NCBI RefSeq assembly: GCF_016862935.1
Contig: NZ_BONX01000018.1
Coordinates: 328,314-392,313, forward strand
Source of the DNA: Plantactinospora mayteni
GTDB lineage: Bacteria > Actinomycetota > Actinomycetes > Mycobacteriales > Micromonosporaceae
DNA: 64,000 bases
Direction of reading: 5' to 3'
Under the pieces are notes generated by a model. That model was not told the DNA's origin, ran no database searches, and was given only the letters and a program-made list of their open reading frames with translations. Shown piece by piece: positions 41,503-49,465 of the stretch; within the stretch, counting starts at the first letter, position 1; every line of letters starts with the position of its first letter. The translations under genes were made by a program, and so were the position numbers.

Positions 41503-43332
41503 TCAAGACGACCGGCGCAGTTCGTCCAGGATCGCCCGGGCTGCCGCGTCGTTGTGCCGGAAGGTCGGGGCGTCGACCGCCGGTGGCGCGAACGCCATCG
41601 CGTGCCGGCCGTCGGTGTACGGACCGAGCGCGAACCGGCGCGGGTGGGTGGCCCCGGTTCGGTCGACGATCCGGGAGTCGGCCGGATCGACCCGGAGCCG
41701 TCCGGTGGGCACCGGTACCCCGCCGCAGTCCACGACCGCCGGCACGATGTCACCGGCGTCCTGCAGGGCGTGCAGCAACGGATCGGCGAACCGGTCCGGC
41801 GCGGCCGTCGGCAGGCGTGCCTCCACCAGGGCACGCGCCTCGACGGTTTCCGGGGTCGTGGCACTGCCCGCCCGGTACGACCGCCGACGGTCGTCCGGCG
41901 ACACCCACATCCGCTCGCCGAGGAACGACACCACGCCGGCGTCGGCAGCCGCCCGGAGTTGCTCCAGCCGGTATGCGGGAGGTCCGGTGGCGAGGTGGCC
42001 GAGAAGGCCGGGCCACCAACCGTGCACCCCGGTCCGTACCGATTCGACGGAGAGCCGGCCGGCCGAGGCGAGGCGGTCCAGTTCACCCCAGACCGACATC
42101 GCGGCGAGCAGCGCGCCGAGGTCGCTGCTGCGGGCGGGGTCGCCGCGTCGGCGGGCGGACCGGTCCAACCAGCGGTGCAGGTACGGCTGGAGTTCGGTCA
42201 GCGATCGTGCGCGGACCCGGCGGAGTGGCCGGTCCAGCCGGGCCAGATCCAACACATCGCCCCGGTCCGGTACGGCCCGGCGGACCAGCTCGACGCGCTC
42301 GGCGGAGTACCAGTCCAGTGCCGCGTACCGGTCGGTGAACTCGGCGAACGGCAGGGCGGTGCGGTCCGGATGCGCGGTGAACAGCTCGTGGTAGTAGCCC
42401 CAGCCCAACTCCTTCGCCATCGCCGGCCACACCTCGGTCCGGAAGTCGAGCGGGCGCTCCGCGTCCGGCAGCGCCCCGGCCTCGAAGAACCGGGGCAACG
42501 TCGGCGGTTCGCCGGCCAACCGGTAGCCGAACTTCGCCAGGTGCGGTACGCCACGACGCGACCCGACCATCAGCCGCGGCTCCCGGCCGGACGGCCGGTA
42601 CCGCAGCACGCCACCGTCGTCCCGGCGATACTCGCCACCCCGCCCTTCGGTGACCAGCACCATCAGGTCCACGAAGGTCAGGCCCAACCCGCGGGTCAAT
42701 ACCGGTTCACCGGGTGCGAGCAGGGCGAGATCGGCGTCGGCCGGATTGCCCGGTGGCAGGTAGGTCAGGTCGTACCGGGCGGCGAAGTCGCGCAGCCGGA
42801 CCTGCTCGGGATCGAGTTCCGCGTCGAGATGCCCGACGGCGAGCACCACGACGTCGGCGAGCAGCGGTTCGGTGCGGCCGTCCAGGTAGAGCCGCTGCCG
42901 CCCCCGGCGGTCGCCGGACAGCGCCCGGGCTCGCGTCGGGTGGACGCGGACCCGGGCGGCGGGGCCGAGCTGCGCCACCGCCCGCTCCCACACCCAGCTC
43001 AGGTAGCGGCCCTGCGTCGCCCGGGTGGCGAAATCCTCCGCCTCGATGCCGGCCCACCGGGCCAGCGTCGGACCCGACCGGACCGGGCCGGCGCAGGTCG
43101 CACTCTGGTCGGTGAACATCGTGACGTTGCCGGCCGCGGTGTTCGAGGTCAGCAGCGCCGACTGGTCGGTGCGCCACACCCGACCCGATCCGACCGGATA
43201 CGGGTCGACCAGGTGTACGTCGAGTGGCCGATCCCCCAGCAGTTCCGGCCGGCTCGCGCCGAGCCGCTCCACCAGGCCGACCGCCCGTGGCCCGGCACCG
43301 ACCACCGCCACGGTCACCGGCGCCCCGGTCAC
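41503..43332 (-). CDS. FAD/NAD(P)-binding oxidoreductase of the RiPP-type cluster
   Basis: 609 residues. GTG 43332 overlaps the stop of the JmjC gene. N-terminal dinucleotide motif VAVVGAGPRAVGLVERL and HLVDPYPVGSGRVWRTDQSALLTSNTAAGNVTMF, and a second region ADVVVLAVGHLDAELD, match the NAD_binding_9 (FAD-NAD(P)-binding) family. The rest is family-length C-terminal sequence. Related proteins are annotated in amino-acid N-hydroxylation or oxidation contexts. In this operon it may oxidise the peptide or serve the JmjC enzyme; that is inference. Confidence 0.87.
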   Translation of the reverse strand: MTGAPVTVAVVGAGPRAVGLVERLGASRPELLGDRPLDVHLVDPYPVGSGRVWRTDQSALLTSNTAAGNVTMFTDQSATCAGPVRSGPTLARWAGIEAEDFATRATQGRYLSWVWERAVAQLGPAARVRVHPTRARALSGDRRGRQRLYLDGRTEPLLADVVVLAVGHLDAELDPEQVRLRDFAARYDLTYLPPGNPADADLALLAPGEPVLTRGLGLTFVDLMVLVTEGRGGEYRRDDGGVLRYRPSGREPRLMVGSRRGVPHLAKFGYRLAGEPPTLPRFFEAGALPDAERPLDFRTEVWPAMAKELGWGYYHELFTAHPDRTALPFAEFTDRYAALDWYSAERVELVRRAVPDRGDVLDLARLDRPLRRVRARSLTELQPYLHRWLDRSARRRGDPARSSDLGALLAAMSVWGELDRLASAGRLSVESVRTGVHGWWPGLLGHLATGPPAYRLEQLRAAADAGVVSFLGERMWVSPDDRRRSYRAGSATTPETVEARALVEARLPTAAPDRFADPLLHALQDAGDIVPAVVDCGGVPVPTGRLRVDPADSRIVDRTGATHPRRFALGPYTDGRHAMAFAPPAVDAPTFRHNDAAARAILDELRRSS

Positions 43333-44717
43333 CGGTCCTCCGGGGTACCGTCCGGTTTGGACGCCGCCCCGCGTCCCCCGTTCGGTACGGACACCAGCCC
43401 CCGGCAGCCGACCAGCAGGGCCAGCAGCTCGCGTACGCCATCCCGGGTGGCCGGCAGCGGTGCGGTACGGTCCGAACCGGTGGCACCCGAACGGGCGGCT
43501 CCCGAGCCCGGGCCACCGACGACGGTGTCGAGGAGGGCACCGACCCGCACCACCCGACCGCCGGCCAGCGATGCCAGCAGTCGCCGCACCCCGGCCGGCC
43601 GGACGGCAGTGCGTAGGACCTGCCCGTTCGCCGCGAGCATTGTCCCGGTCTCGGCCGCCGACCAGAGCAGCGGAGTCTGTGGCACGGTGCGCACCGGTGT
43701 GGCGTCGTCGAGCCGGCGTGCCGGGGCCGGCGGTGGCACCGGCCGGAATCCCCCGGCGGTCCAGAACCGCAGCGACAGTGCGGTCGTCCGATCCCGCAGT
43801 TCACCGTCGCGGGCGAAGCCGCGAAGCTGGACGGTCGCCTGCTGGAGACTGGCCGGCAACGCGTCCGGCAGCCGTCCGTCCGGATCCGGCCCCGGGGCGT
43901 ACAGCGCGGCCGGCACCGGGTCGAGCTGGCCGAGGCCGGCGGTCGGGTCGCCGATCCGGACCGGATCGACGTCGGCGAAAAGCTCCGGCGCCGCCAGCAC
44001 GCCCGACGCCTCCCGGGGAATTCCCACGTTGACGCTGGTCGCCGGCTCCGTACCGGCGCTCTCGCCGACGTGGTAATAGCTCGCCGGCCAGTACAGCAGG
44101 TCGCCGGGGCCGATCTCGACGGCGAAGGACTCCGAGCGGTAGGGGGCGTAGTCCAGCACCGTCGTCACCGGCTCGGACCACGGCCGGCCAGTCCAGAACC
44201 GCATCCGTTTGCGGCCCCGCAGGCCGAACATGAACGTCCCGTACCGGTCCCGGTGCACGCCTACGGGGCTGTGCTCGTACGTGCCGTGGAACATCGTGGT
44301 GATCGCGCTGACGTACGGCAGCCCGACCCGCTGCCAGAGCGGTGCGAAGAACAACCGCTGTCGGCTCCACAGCCCGTAGTCGAAGGCGTGGAAGCAGTTC
44401 ATCACCAACGCGTACCGGCGTCCACCGAGCAGGTCGGCCAGCCGCTCCTGGTAGCCGTCGAACGACCCGTCGTCGCCCGCCGGCAACTGGTCCCCCGCCT
44501 CGACCCGCTGGAACCGCTCGACGGTGAACTGCGCGTTCGGGGTGAGCGCCGGCCCGCCGCGGGACGGCTCGGCCGCCAGCACCGCGGTCCAGAAGGTCGC
44601 CGCCTCCTCGAACGGTGGGTTCGACACCGCCCGGTAGAGCACCGGCCGGCGATCCCAGTAGGACGCGACGAAGGTGTCCCAGTCCAGGTCGCCGTCGACC
44701 ACCGCCAGATCGGGCAT
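43329..44717 (-). CDS. JmjC-domain (Fe(II)/2-oxoglutarate) oxygenase-like protein
   Basis: 462 residues from ATG 44717; GTG 44723 overlaps the previous stop and is also possible. JmjC core with the iron-binding facial triad intact: His155-x-Asp157 (GVHRDRYGT) and His216 (YYHVGES), and a probable 2-oxoglutarate-binding region LRGRKRMRFW. The N-terminal 110 residues are the Cupin_8/JmjC lead (DLDWDTFVASYWDRRPVLYR). Expected activity: hydroxylation of a protein or peptide side chain. It is paralogous to the upstream gene product, in which the triad is lost. Substrate probably the precursor peptide at 48701-48856. Confidence 0.85.
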   Translation of the reverse strand: MPDLAVVDGDLDWDTFVASYWDRRPVLYRAVSNPPFEEAATFWTAVLAAEPSRGGPALTPNAQFTVERFQRVEAGDQLPAGDDGSFDGYQERLADLLGGRRYALVMNCFHAFDYGLWSRQRLFFAPLWQRVGLPYVSAITTMFHGTYEHSPVGVHRDRYGTFMFGLRGRKRMRFWTGRPWSEPVTTVLDYAPYRSESFAVEIGPGDLLYWPASYYHVGESAGTEPATSVNVGIPREASGVLAAPELFADVDPVRIGDPTAGLGQLDPVPAALYAPGPDPDGRLPDALPASLQQATVQLRGFARDGELRDRTTALSLRFWTAGGFRPVPPPAPARRLDDATPVRTVPQTPLLWSAAETGTMLAANGQVLRTAVRPAGVRRLLASLAGGRVVRVGALLDTVVGGPGSGAARSGATGSDRTAPLPATRDGVRELLALLVGCRGLVSVPNGGRGAASKPDGTPEDR

Positions 44718-44719
44718 CC

Positions 44720-46015
44720 TCACGACTTCTCTCCCGCCGGTCCGGCCAGCACCTCGATGGCCCGCAGCCGGTACAGGGTGGTCAGCAGGGCCAGCCCGCC
44801 CGGATCCGGCGCACTGTCCCCGGCCGAGCCACACACGTCGGCGACCCGGACCGGGGTGCCGAGCGGAAGTCGGCGCAGCAGCGCCCAGGCGGCGCCGCGT
44901 ACCGCGAACGCGTGCCCGTGCACGGCCCAGATCCAGCCGGACCGGGCCGCACGGATCCGGACCACCTCGGCGACACGCCGTACCCGGGTTCCGGCGGAGA
45001 GCTGGACCGGCTCGCGCGGCGGCGGCACGGGCTCCAGGGCGCCCGCGCTGACCCGGGCCGCCCAGCGGACCCGCAACGTGCGGGTCAGGTCGGCGGCGGC
45101 GCTCAGCCCCGCTATCGCGGTGGCGGCCCGGGCCAGCGGGTCCGCCATCGGCACCGGGCCGGGTCCCTCCGACGGCGGCACCGGCAGGTACGGCACCACG
45201 TCGTCAGCGGCCGGACCGTCGCCGGCCAGCTCGACGGCGGTGTCGTGTACCGCTCCGACCGCCAGTCGGGAGTCGCTGGGCACCCGGAGCAGCAGGGCCA
45301 GGCAGTCGTCGGCGAAGGTTTCGGTGTAGCGGAGCCCGGCCGGCCAGTACGCCAGCTCGCCCGCCCCGGCCCGGCACCGCACCGCACCGTCGACCCGGAC
45401 CTCCAGCCGGCCGCGGAGTACCCAGGCCAGCACCGCGTGCCGGGAGTCCCGGGTCAGCCCGTCGATACGGGTCATCCCGGTCCCGAAGACCAACTCGGCC
45501 CCGACCGGTACGACCGGAAACCCCACCCGTCGCCAGAGTCGGTCGATGCTGTCCCGGACCCGAAGCCAGTCGGCGAAGTTCCCGAACAGCGGCTGCTCCA
45601 CGGCGAGCAGCCAACCCTGTCCGGCCAGTTCGGCGCCGACCCGCTCCCGGTAACTGTCCGGGTCCGGGTCGGCCGCACCGGGCAGCAGGTCACCAGGCGC
45701 GCGGATCCGGCCCGCGGCGGTGCCGAATCGCACGTCGGGCAGGACATGGAACCGGGTACCGGCACGGAACGGTGCGCTCGCCTCGGCGATCATCCGGTAC
45801 GCGTCGGAAACGGCCAGCGGCGGTGTCGCCGGTCCGACCGTCGGGGCGACGTTCCACCACCGCTCGGCAAACCCGGTCCAGCCGTCGACCGGTGCTCCGT
45901 CGACGGGCGATGCCTCGGACCGGGTGGTCGACGAGCGGGCGCCGGATGGCTGGGCCAGACTCCTGCCGGTCGACGCCCGGGCGGTCGGCGACTCGGTCAC
46001 ACTCCTCACTCGCAC
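44720..46015 (-). CDS. JmjC/cupin-like paralogue with degenerate metal site
   Basis: 431 residues from GTG 46015, preceded by GGAGG at five bases and starting 16 bp after the LanM-like stop. It aligns by eye with the JmjC protein: LWRRVGFPVVPVGAELVFGT against LWQRVGLPYVSAITTMFHGT, and AYWPAGLRYTETF against LYWPASYYHVGES. The facial triad reads Thr-x-Asp (GLTRDSR) with His216 replaced by Tyr, so iron binding is unlikely. Probably a non-catalytic partner, peptide-binding scaffold or one half of a heterodimer. The first 70 residues are low-complexity Ser/Thr/Ala. Confidence 0.83.
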   Translation of the reverse strand: MRVRSVTESPTARASTGRSLAQPSGARSSTTRSEASPVDGAPVDGWTGFAERWWNVAPTVGPATPPLAVSDAYRMIAEASAPFRAGTRFHVLPDVRFGTAAGRIRAPGDLLPGAADPDPDSYRERVGAELAGQGWLLAVEQPLFGNFADWLRVRDSIDRLWRRVGFPVVPVGAELVFGTGMTRIDGLTRDSRHAVLAWVLRGRLEVRVDGAVRCRAGAGELAYWPAGLRYTETFADDCLALLLRVPSDSRLAVGAVHDTAVELAGDGPAADDVVPYLPVPPSEGPGPVPMADPLARAATAIAGLSAAADLTRTLRVRWAARVSAGALEPVPPPREPVQLSAGTRVRRVAEVVRIRAARSGWIWAVHGHAFAVRGAAWALLRRLPLGTPVRVADVCGSAGDSAPDPGGLALLTTLYRLRAIEVLAGPAGEKS

Positions 46016-46031
46016 GGTGCCTCCGTCGTCC

Positions 46032-48545
46032 TCAGCGGATAGTGGTGGTCGGCTCCAGCGGATAGCGGTTCCGCAGCCGGTGCGTGTAGCGAGCCAGCGG
46101 CTCCAGCCGCATCTGCCGGCGACGTTCGTCCACCAACTCCGGACGCTCGATCGGATACGGCACCAGCACACCACCCCGCGCGACGAACTTCGTGCCGAAC
46201 AGTTGCGCACGGCCCTGGCGGATCCGCAGCGCGTCCGTCAGGTACGCCACCTGCCGCCACGGCACCTCGCCCCGCCGGGCGGCGACCCGCACCAGCCGTA
46301 GACAGTGCCGATGCTGCGTGTTCGGGATCCGCGCGTGCTGGACGAGCCGGCAGGCCGCCTCGGATGCCGTCGGGCCGACCAGCGTGCACGTCGGCCATCC
46401 GTGTTGGCGCACCACGTCGTGCAGCCAGGCCGAGGCCGCGTCGGTCAGGGTCCGGAGCTGTTCGCCCAGTGCCGGGTCCGCGGCACCGTACACCAGCCGG
46501 GACCGGAGCGCCTTGTCGATCCGGTGGACCCGGAGTAGCTGCCGACGGATGTCCACCCAGTCCGGCACGTCCGGCTCCGCCGCCTCGGGTGCGTTCGACC
46601 CGCTCGCCGTGGCCGGCCCGGTCGACCCGTTCGTCGCCGCCGAGGTGGCCGGCAACGGATCGAGGCGGAGCCGTACCACGTCGGCGGTCCAGACGAAGGT
46701 GATCCGGTGCCCCTGCTCCGGCCAGTCGAAGCTGACCTCGCCGCGCTGCGCGTCGGTCAGCCGTACCTCGACGCCCCGCCGCGGATCCGTCAGCGTGGAC
46801 CCGGGCAGGTCGGGAAGGACGTACTCGATGGCGTCCCGCAGCGCGACGCCCAGGCCGACCAGGTCGAGGTCGGCGCCGGCCCGCACCGTGGCGGACGGCG
46901 AGGCCCGGCGGTCCGGGCCGAGCCGGGTGCCGGCCGGCAGGGTACGGAACCCGTGCTCCGGCGGGGCGAGTCGGCGCAGCGGGCCACCGGCGGCGGGGCG
47001 GATGAAGTACGGCACATCGAGCGCGCGTAGCTGCGCCAGCTCGCCGGTACCGTATCGGATCGCAGGGTCGTCGGCCCGGGGCGCCGCGCCACCGCCCGAG
47101 TATCGGCGTCGGCGGATCGCGTCGAGGTAGTCCACGGTCGGCCGGGCCAGTACCCGGACGAAGTTGCCCCGGCAGCGCCGCTCGATGAGCCGGGCGATCC
47201 GGGCCCGGTGCGTGCAGGCCAGCGTCCAGAGATCGAACATGCCGCGCAGGAACTCCGCCAGGTATGGTCCGTAGCCGATCCCGCCACGGCTGTCCGCCAC
47301 CACCGACCGGGCCTCCCGCCGGGTCCAGGACCGGTCCGCTCGGCAGAGCTGGTACCCGCCCCGGTGACCGGCTTTGAGGTACTCCAGCGAACCGGCGATC
47401 GTGCACCAGCGTGCCTCGCGCTCGATGCCGACGTGATGGTGCCCGCCGTTGACCGGGTCCATCACCAGACCGGTCTCGGAGAGCCGGCGCACCGGGAAGA
47501 GGTAGACCTCCAGGTCCACCGGGTAGAGCATCGGGGTCGGATCCTCCGGCCGGGCGCCGGCGAGCAGGTTCTGCTCGAACAGGTCGGCGAGGCCGAAGGC
47601 GAAACAGGCCGCGGCCAGGGAACCCGCCCGATGCCAGAAGTCCCCGGCCTGGCGAGGCGGGAGCCGGGTGCCGGACAGGCGGCGGCGGCCGGAACGGCGC
47701 AGGATCCCCCACTGGGCCGGGTGGTCGATCCACTCCTGCCAGAGGTAGGCCCGCCGGTCCCGGCCACGGCCACGCCAACACCGCAGCACCGGCAGCCGCA
47801 CCGGGCCGGAAACCGCGGGCAACCGGTTCAGCAACTCGAACACCGAGCCGTTTCGGCCGGGGTTCCCCTGAGCCAGGAAGACCAGCTCACCGTTTGCCGG
47901 GCGGGGCTTGTACGCCACCGCCCCGCCGCCGCGCAGCCGTACCCGGAGGACCCGTTGCCGGCCGTTGTGTGTCTCCTCGCCCTGCGCCTGGAGTCCCACC
48001 ACCGGGCCACGGAACTCCGGCCGGTCCGGCCAGCCGGCACCGATGTCCCGGCGCAGCCGTCGCAGGAAGGCGGCCAGGAACGCGACGTAGCTGGCGGCCT
48101 CCTCGGCGACGAGGCGGCGGGTGTGGGTCAGCCGCCCGGCGGCGCAGGCAACGAACATCTCGGCGACCACGGGGCCGAACAGGTCCGCGTTGGTGACGGT
48201 GAGCAGTTCCGGGTGCAACACCTCTCGGTAGTCCGGAGCGGTACGCCGACACCACCGGTCGAGCCGTTGCAGCAGCGCCAGCAGCGGACCGAACCGAGGC
48301 TCCACCAGCACGGCCGCCAACCAGGACGCATCCGCCTCGCCGGCAAGCCGACGGGTCGCCGTCAAGGATGCCCCGTCCGGGGACGGCGCGGCCACGGGCG
48401 GGAACAGGCCGCCTCCGGTGCCGGCCCGTACCGCGTGGAGCACTTCCCGGGTCACCGGCGGCAGGGCGTCGGTGTCGGCGGAGCCGGTCGCCGGGGACGT
48501 CGTCACGGCGGCGGTCGGCGACGCCTCCCACAGTACGCTCCGCAC
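46032..48545 (-). CDS. LanM-like DUF4135 dehydratase fused to DUF6624, no LanC domain
   Basis: 837 residues, GTG 48545 with AAGGGGG upstream. Residues ~100-610 are the DUF4135 lanthipeptide dehydratase fold. Compared with CylM: Asp252/His254 correspond to Glu191/His193 (GEETHNGR), Lys274 to Lys213 (AYKPR), Asp347-His349-Asn352 to Asp321-Phe323-Asn326 (ADLFEQN), and elimination residues Arg506/Thr512 to Arg464/Thr470 (RVLARPT). Thus the elimination site is kept but the kinase His is Phe. No cyclase (no zinc CHG-type motifs). Residues ~665-790 match DUF6624 (RRQLLRVHRIDKALRSR; LVQHARIPNTQHRHCLRLV; VAYLTDALRIRQGRAQLFGTKF). Probably phosphorylates and/or dehydrates Ser/Thr in the upstream peptide. 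Residue mapping to CylM was by eye. Confidence 0.87.
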   Translation of the reverse strand: MRSVLWEASPTAAVTTSPATGSADTDALPPVTREVLHAVRAGTGGGLFPPVAAPSPDGASLTATRRLAGEADASWLAAVLVEPRFGPLLALLQRLDRWCRRTAPDYREVLHPELLTVTNADLFGPVVAEMFVACAAGRLTHTRRLVAEEAASYVAFLAAFLRRLRRDIGAGWPDRPEFRGPVVGLQAQGEETHNGRQRVLRVRLRGGGAVAYKPRPANGELVFLAQGNPGRNGSVFELLNRLPAVSGPVRLPVLRCWRGRGRDRRAYLWQEWIDHPAQWGILRRSGRRRLSGTRLPPRQAGDFWHRAGSLAAACFAFGLADLFEQNLLAGARPEDPTPMLYPVDLEVYLFPVRRLSETGLVMDPVNGGHHHVGIEREARWCTIAGSLEYLKAGHRGGYQLCRADRSWTRREARSVVADSRGGIGYGPYLAEFLRGMFDLWTLACTHRARIARLIERRCRGNFVRVLARPTVDYLDAIRRRRYSGGGAAPRADDPAIRYGTGELAQLRALDVPYFIRPAAGGPLRRLAPPEHGFRTLPAGTRLGPDRRASPSATVRAGADLDLVGLGVALRDAIEYVLPDLPGSTLTDPRRGVEVRLTDAQRGEVSFDWPEQGHRITFVWTADVVRLRLDPLPATSAATNGSTGPATASGSNAPEAAEPDVPDWVDIRRQLLRVHRIDKALRSRLVYGAADPALGEQLRTLTDAASAWLHDVVRQHGWPTCTLVGPTASEAACRLVQHARIPNTQHRHCLRLVRVAARRGEVPWRQVAYLTDALRIRQGRAQLFGTKFVARGGVLVPYPIERPELVDERRRQMRLEPLARYTHRLRNRYPLEPTTTIR

Positions 48546-48581
48546 CTGGTGACCCCCTTCGTTCTCGGGCAGCTGAACGTC

Positions 48582-48625
48582 GGCGCCGTCCCGCCGGCCC
48601 CGACTCGAACCGGCGGGACGGCGCC
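48582..48625 (-). terminator. 16-bp hairpin between precursor and synthetase genes
   Basis: GGCGCCGTCCCGCCGG and CCGGCGGGACGGCGCC form a perfect 16-bp stem with a 12-nt loop, 76 bp after the precursor stop. No U-tract. In RiPP operons such a hairpin commonly lets more precursor than enzyme transcript accumulate. Confidence 0.85.
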
Positions 48626-48700
48626 ATCACCATCGGACGGGCAGCGGACCCCGGCGCGTCGACGCCGAAATCCCCTGCCCGTCGCTGTGAAGTCCCCGGG

Positions 48701-48856
48701 TCAGCCGCAGTACATGGCGCCCGGCGCGCAGGAGGTCGGGTCGGCCTTCGTCCGCGTCGGGATCGTCTTCTCCAGCCCGCTGACGATCACGCCGAGCCGG
48801 GTCGCGCTGCCCGAGGCCGCCTTGGTGGCCGTGGTCTTCCGGACCGCACTCTTCAT
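48701..48856 (-). CDS. RiPP-type precursor peptide, 51 residues
   Basis: ATG 48856 preceded by GAGGAGAAG at seven bases; TGA at 48703-48701. The N-terminal 37 residues are basic and Ser/Thr/Ala-rich (KTTATKAASGSATRLGVIVSG). The C-terminus DPTSCAPGAMYCG has Thr41, Ser42 and the only two Cys (43 and 50), like a RiPP core. The leader has no Gly-Gly end, so the cleavage site is unclear. It is transcribed toward the LanM-like gene with a hairpin between. Upstream (48857-49133) is an AT-richer 277-bp promoter region. It is too short for automatic gene callers, but ribosome site, position and Cys pattern support it. Confidence 0.82.
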   Translation of the reverse strand: MKSAVRKTTATKAASGSATRLGVIVSGLEKTIPTRTKADPTSCAPGAMYCG

Positions 48857-49133
48857 GGCACTTCTCCTCACCTCGAGGGCCCGGGTGACATCAGCCTGGA
48901 CCCGACGAACTAAGGACGATTTTGTAGGAAGGGCACTCTCAGTTCGCTTTCATCCGACTAACAGCCGACTTTGGCCAGGCCCTCCTGTGTAGACACGGCG
49001 CTGACGGAAGCGGAAACGTCGGCTGCCCCGGAGCGCCAAGTGTGGCTCTGGCGCGACCGTGGTCTCACATAGATGTCAAGGTCTAGCTTTTGCCACACGG
49101 AGATCACGCGGCCCAGCATTACTGGAGGACCTC

Positions 49134-49379
49134 ATGAACCAGCGAACGGGCGCCGGGGTGACGGTGATAGGGCGGAACCCGCGAGGCGTGGCTCTGGGCC
49201 GCGCCCTGGCGACGGCTGGTAGTGCCGTTACGGTGTGGGACGAGGCCGACGCCCTTCCCGAGGCACTGCCCGCCGAAGACGTATCCCGGGCCGACTCGTT
49301 GCAAGCAGCCGTCACCGCTGCGATCTCCATACCCAGCCCATACCCAGAGCACCGCGCCGGCAACCACCAAATGATCTGA
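49134..49379 (+). pseudogene. Truncated NAD(P)-binding (6PGDH/imine reductase-like) fragment
   Basis: 81 residues, ATG 49134 with GGAGG upstream. The sequence VTVIGRNPRGVALGRALATAGSAVTVWDEAD is the first beta-alpha-beta of an NAD(P)-binding domain of 6-phosphogluconate dehydrogenase/imine-reductase type, but the protein stops after about 60 matched residues and lacks the C-terminal domain. Likely a remnant gene; a real small protein cannot be excluded. It lies between the precursor peptide gene (divergent) and the WXG-like gene. Confidence 0.6.
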
Positions 49380-49465
49380 GGTTGAGGGCACGCAAGGTGA
49401 AAGCAGCCTGAAAGGGTTTCGGCCTACAGTGCGGCGCGTACCTGGATTCTTCTGCACTGGAGTGT

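Noticed and set aside
48701..48856. Classic double-glycine or lasso leader in the precursor
   Set aside because: No GG/GA cleavage motif and no lasso-type Thr at -2 with macrolactam acid residue; the peptide does not fit these classes. No LanT-type transporter gene is in the cluster.
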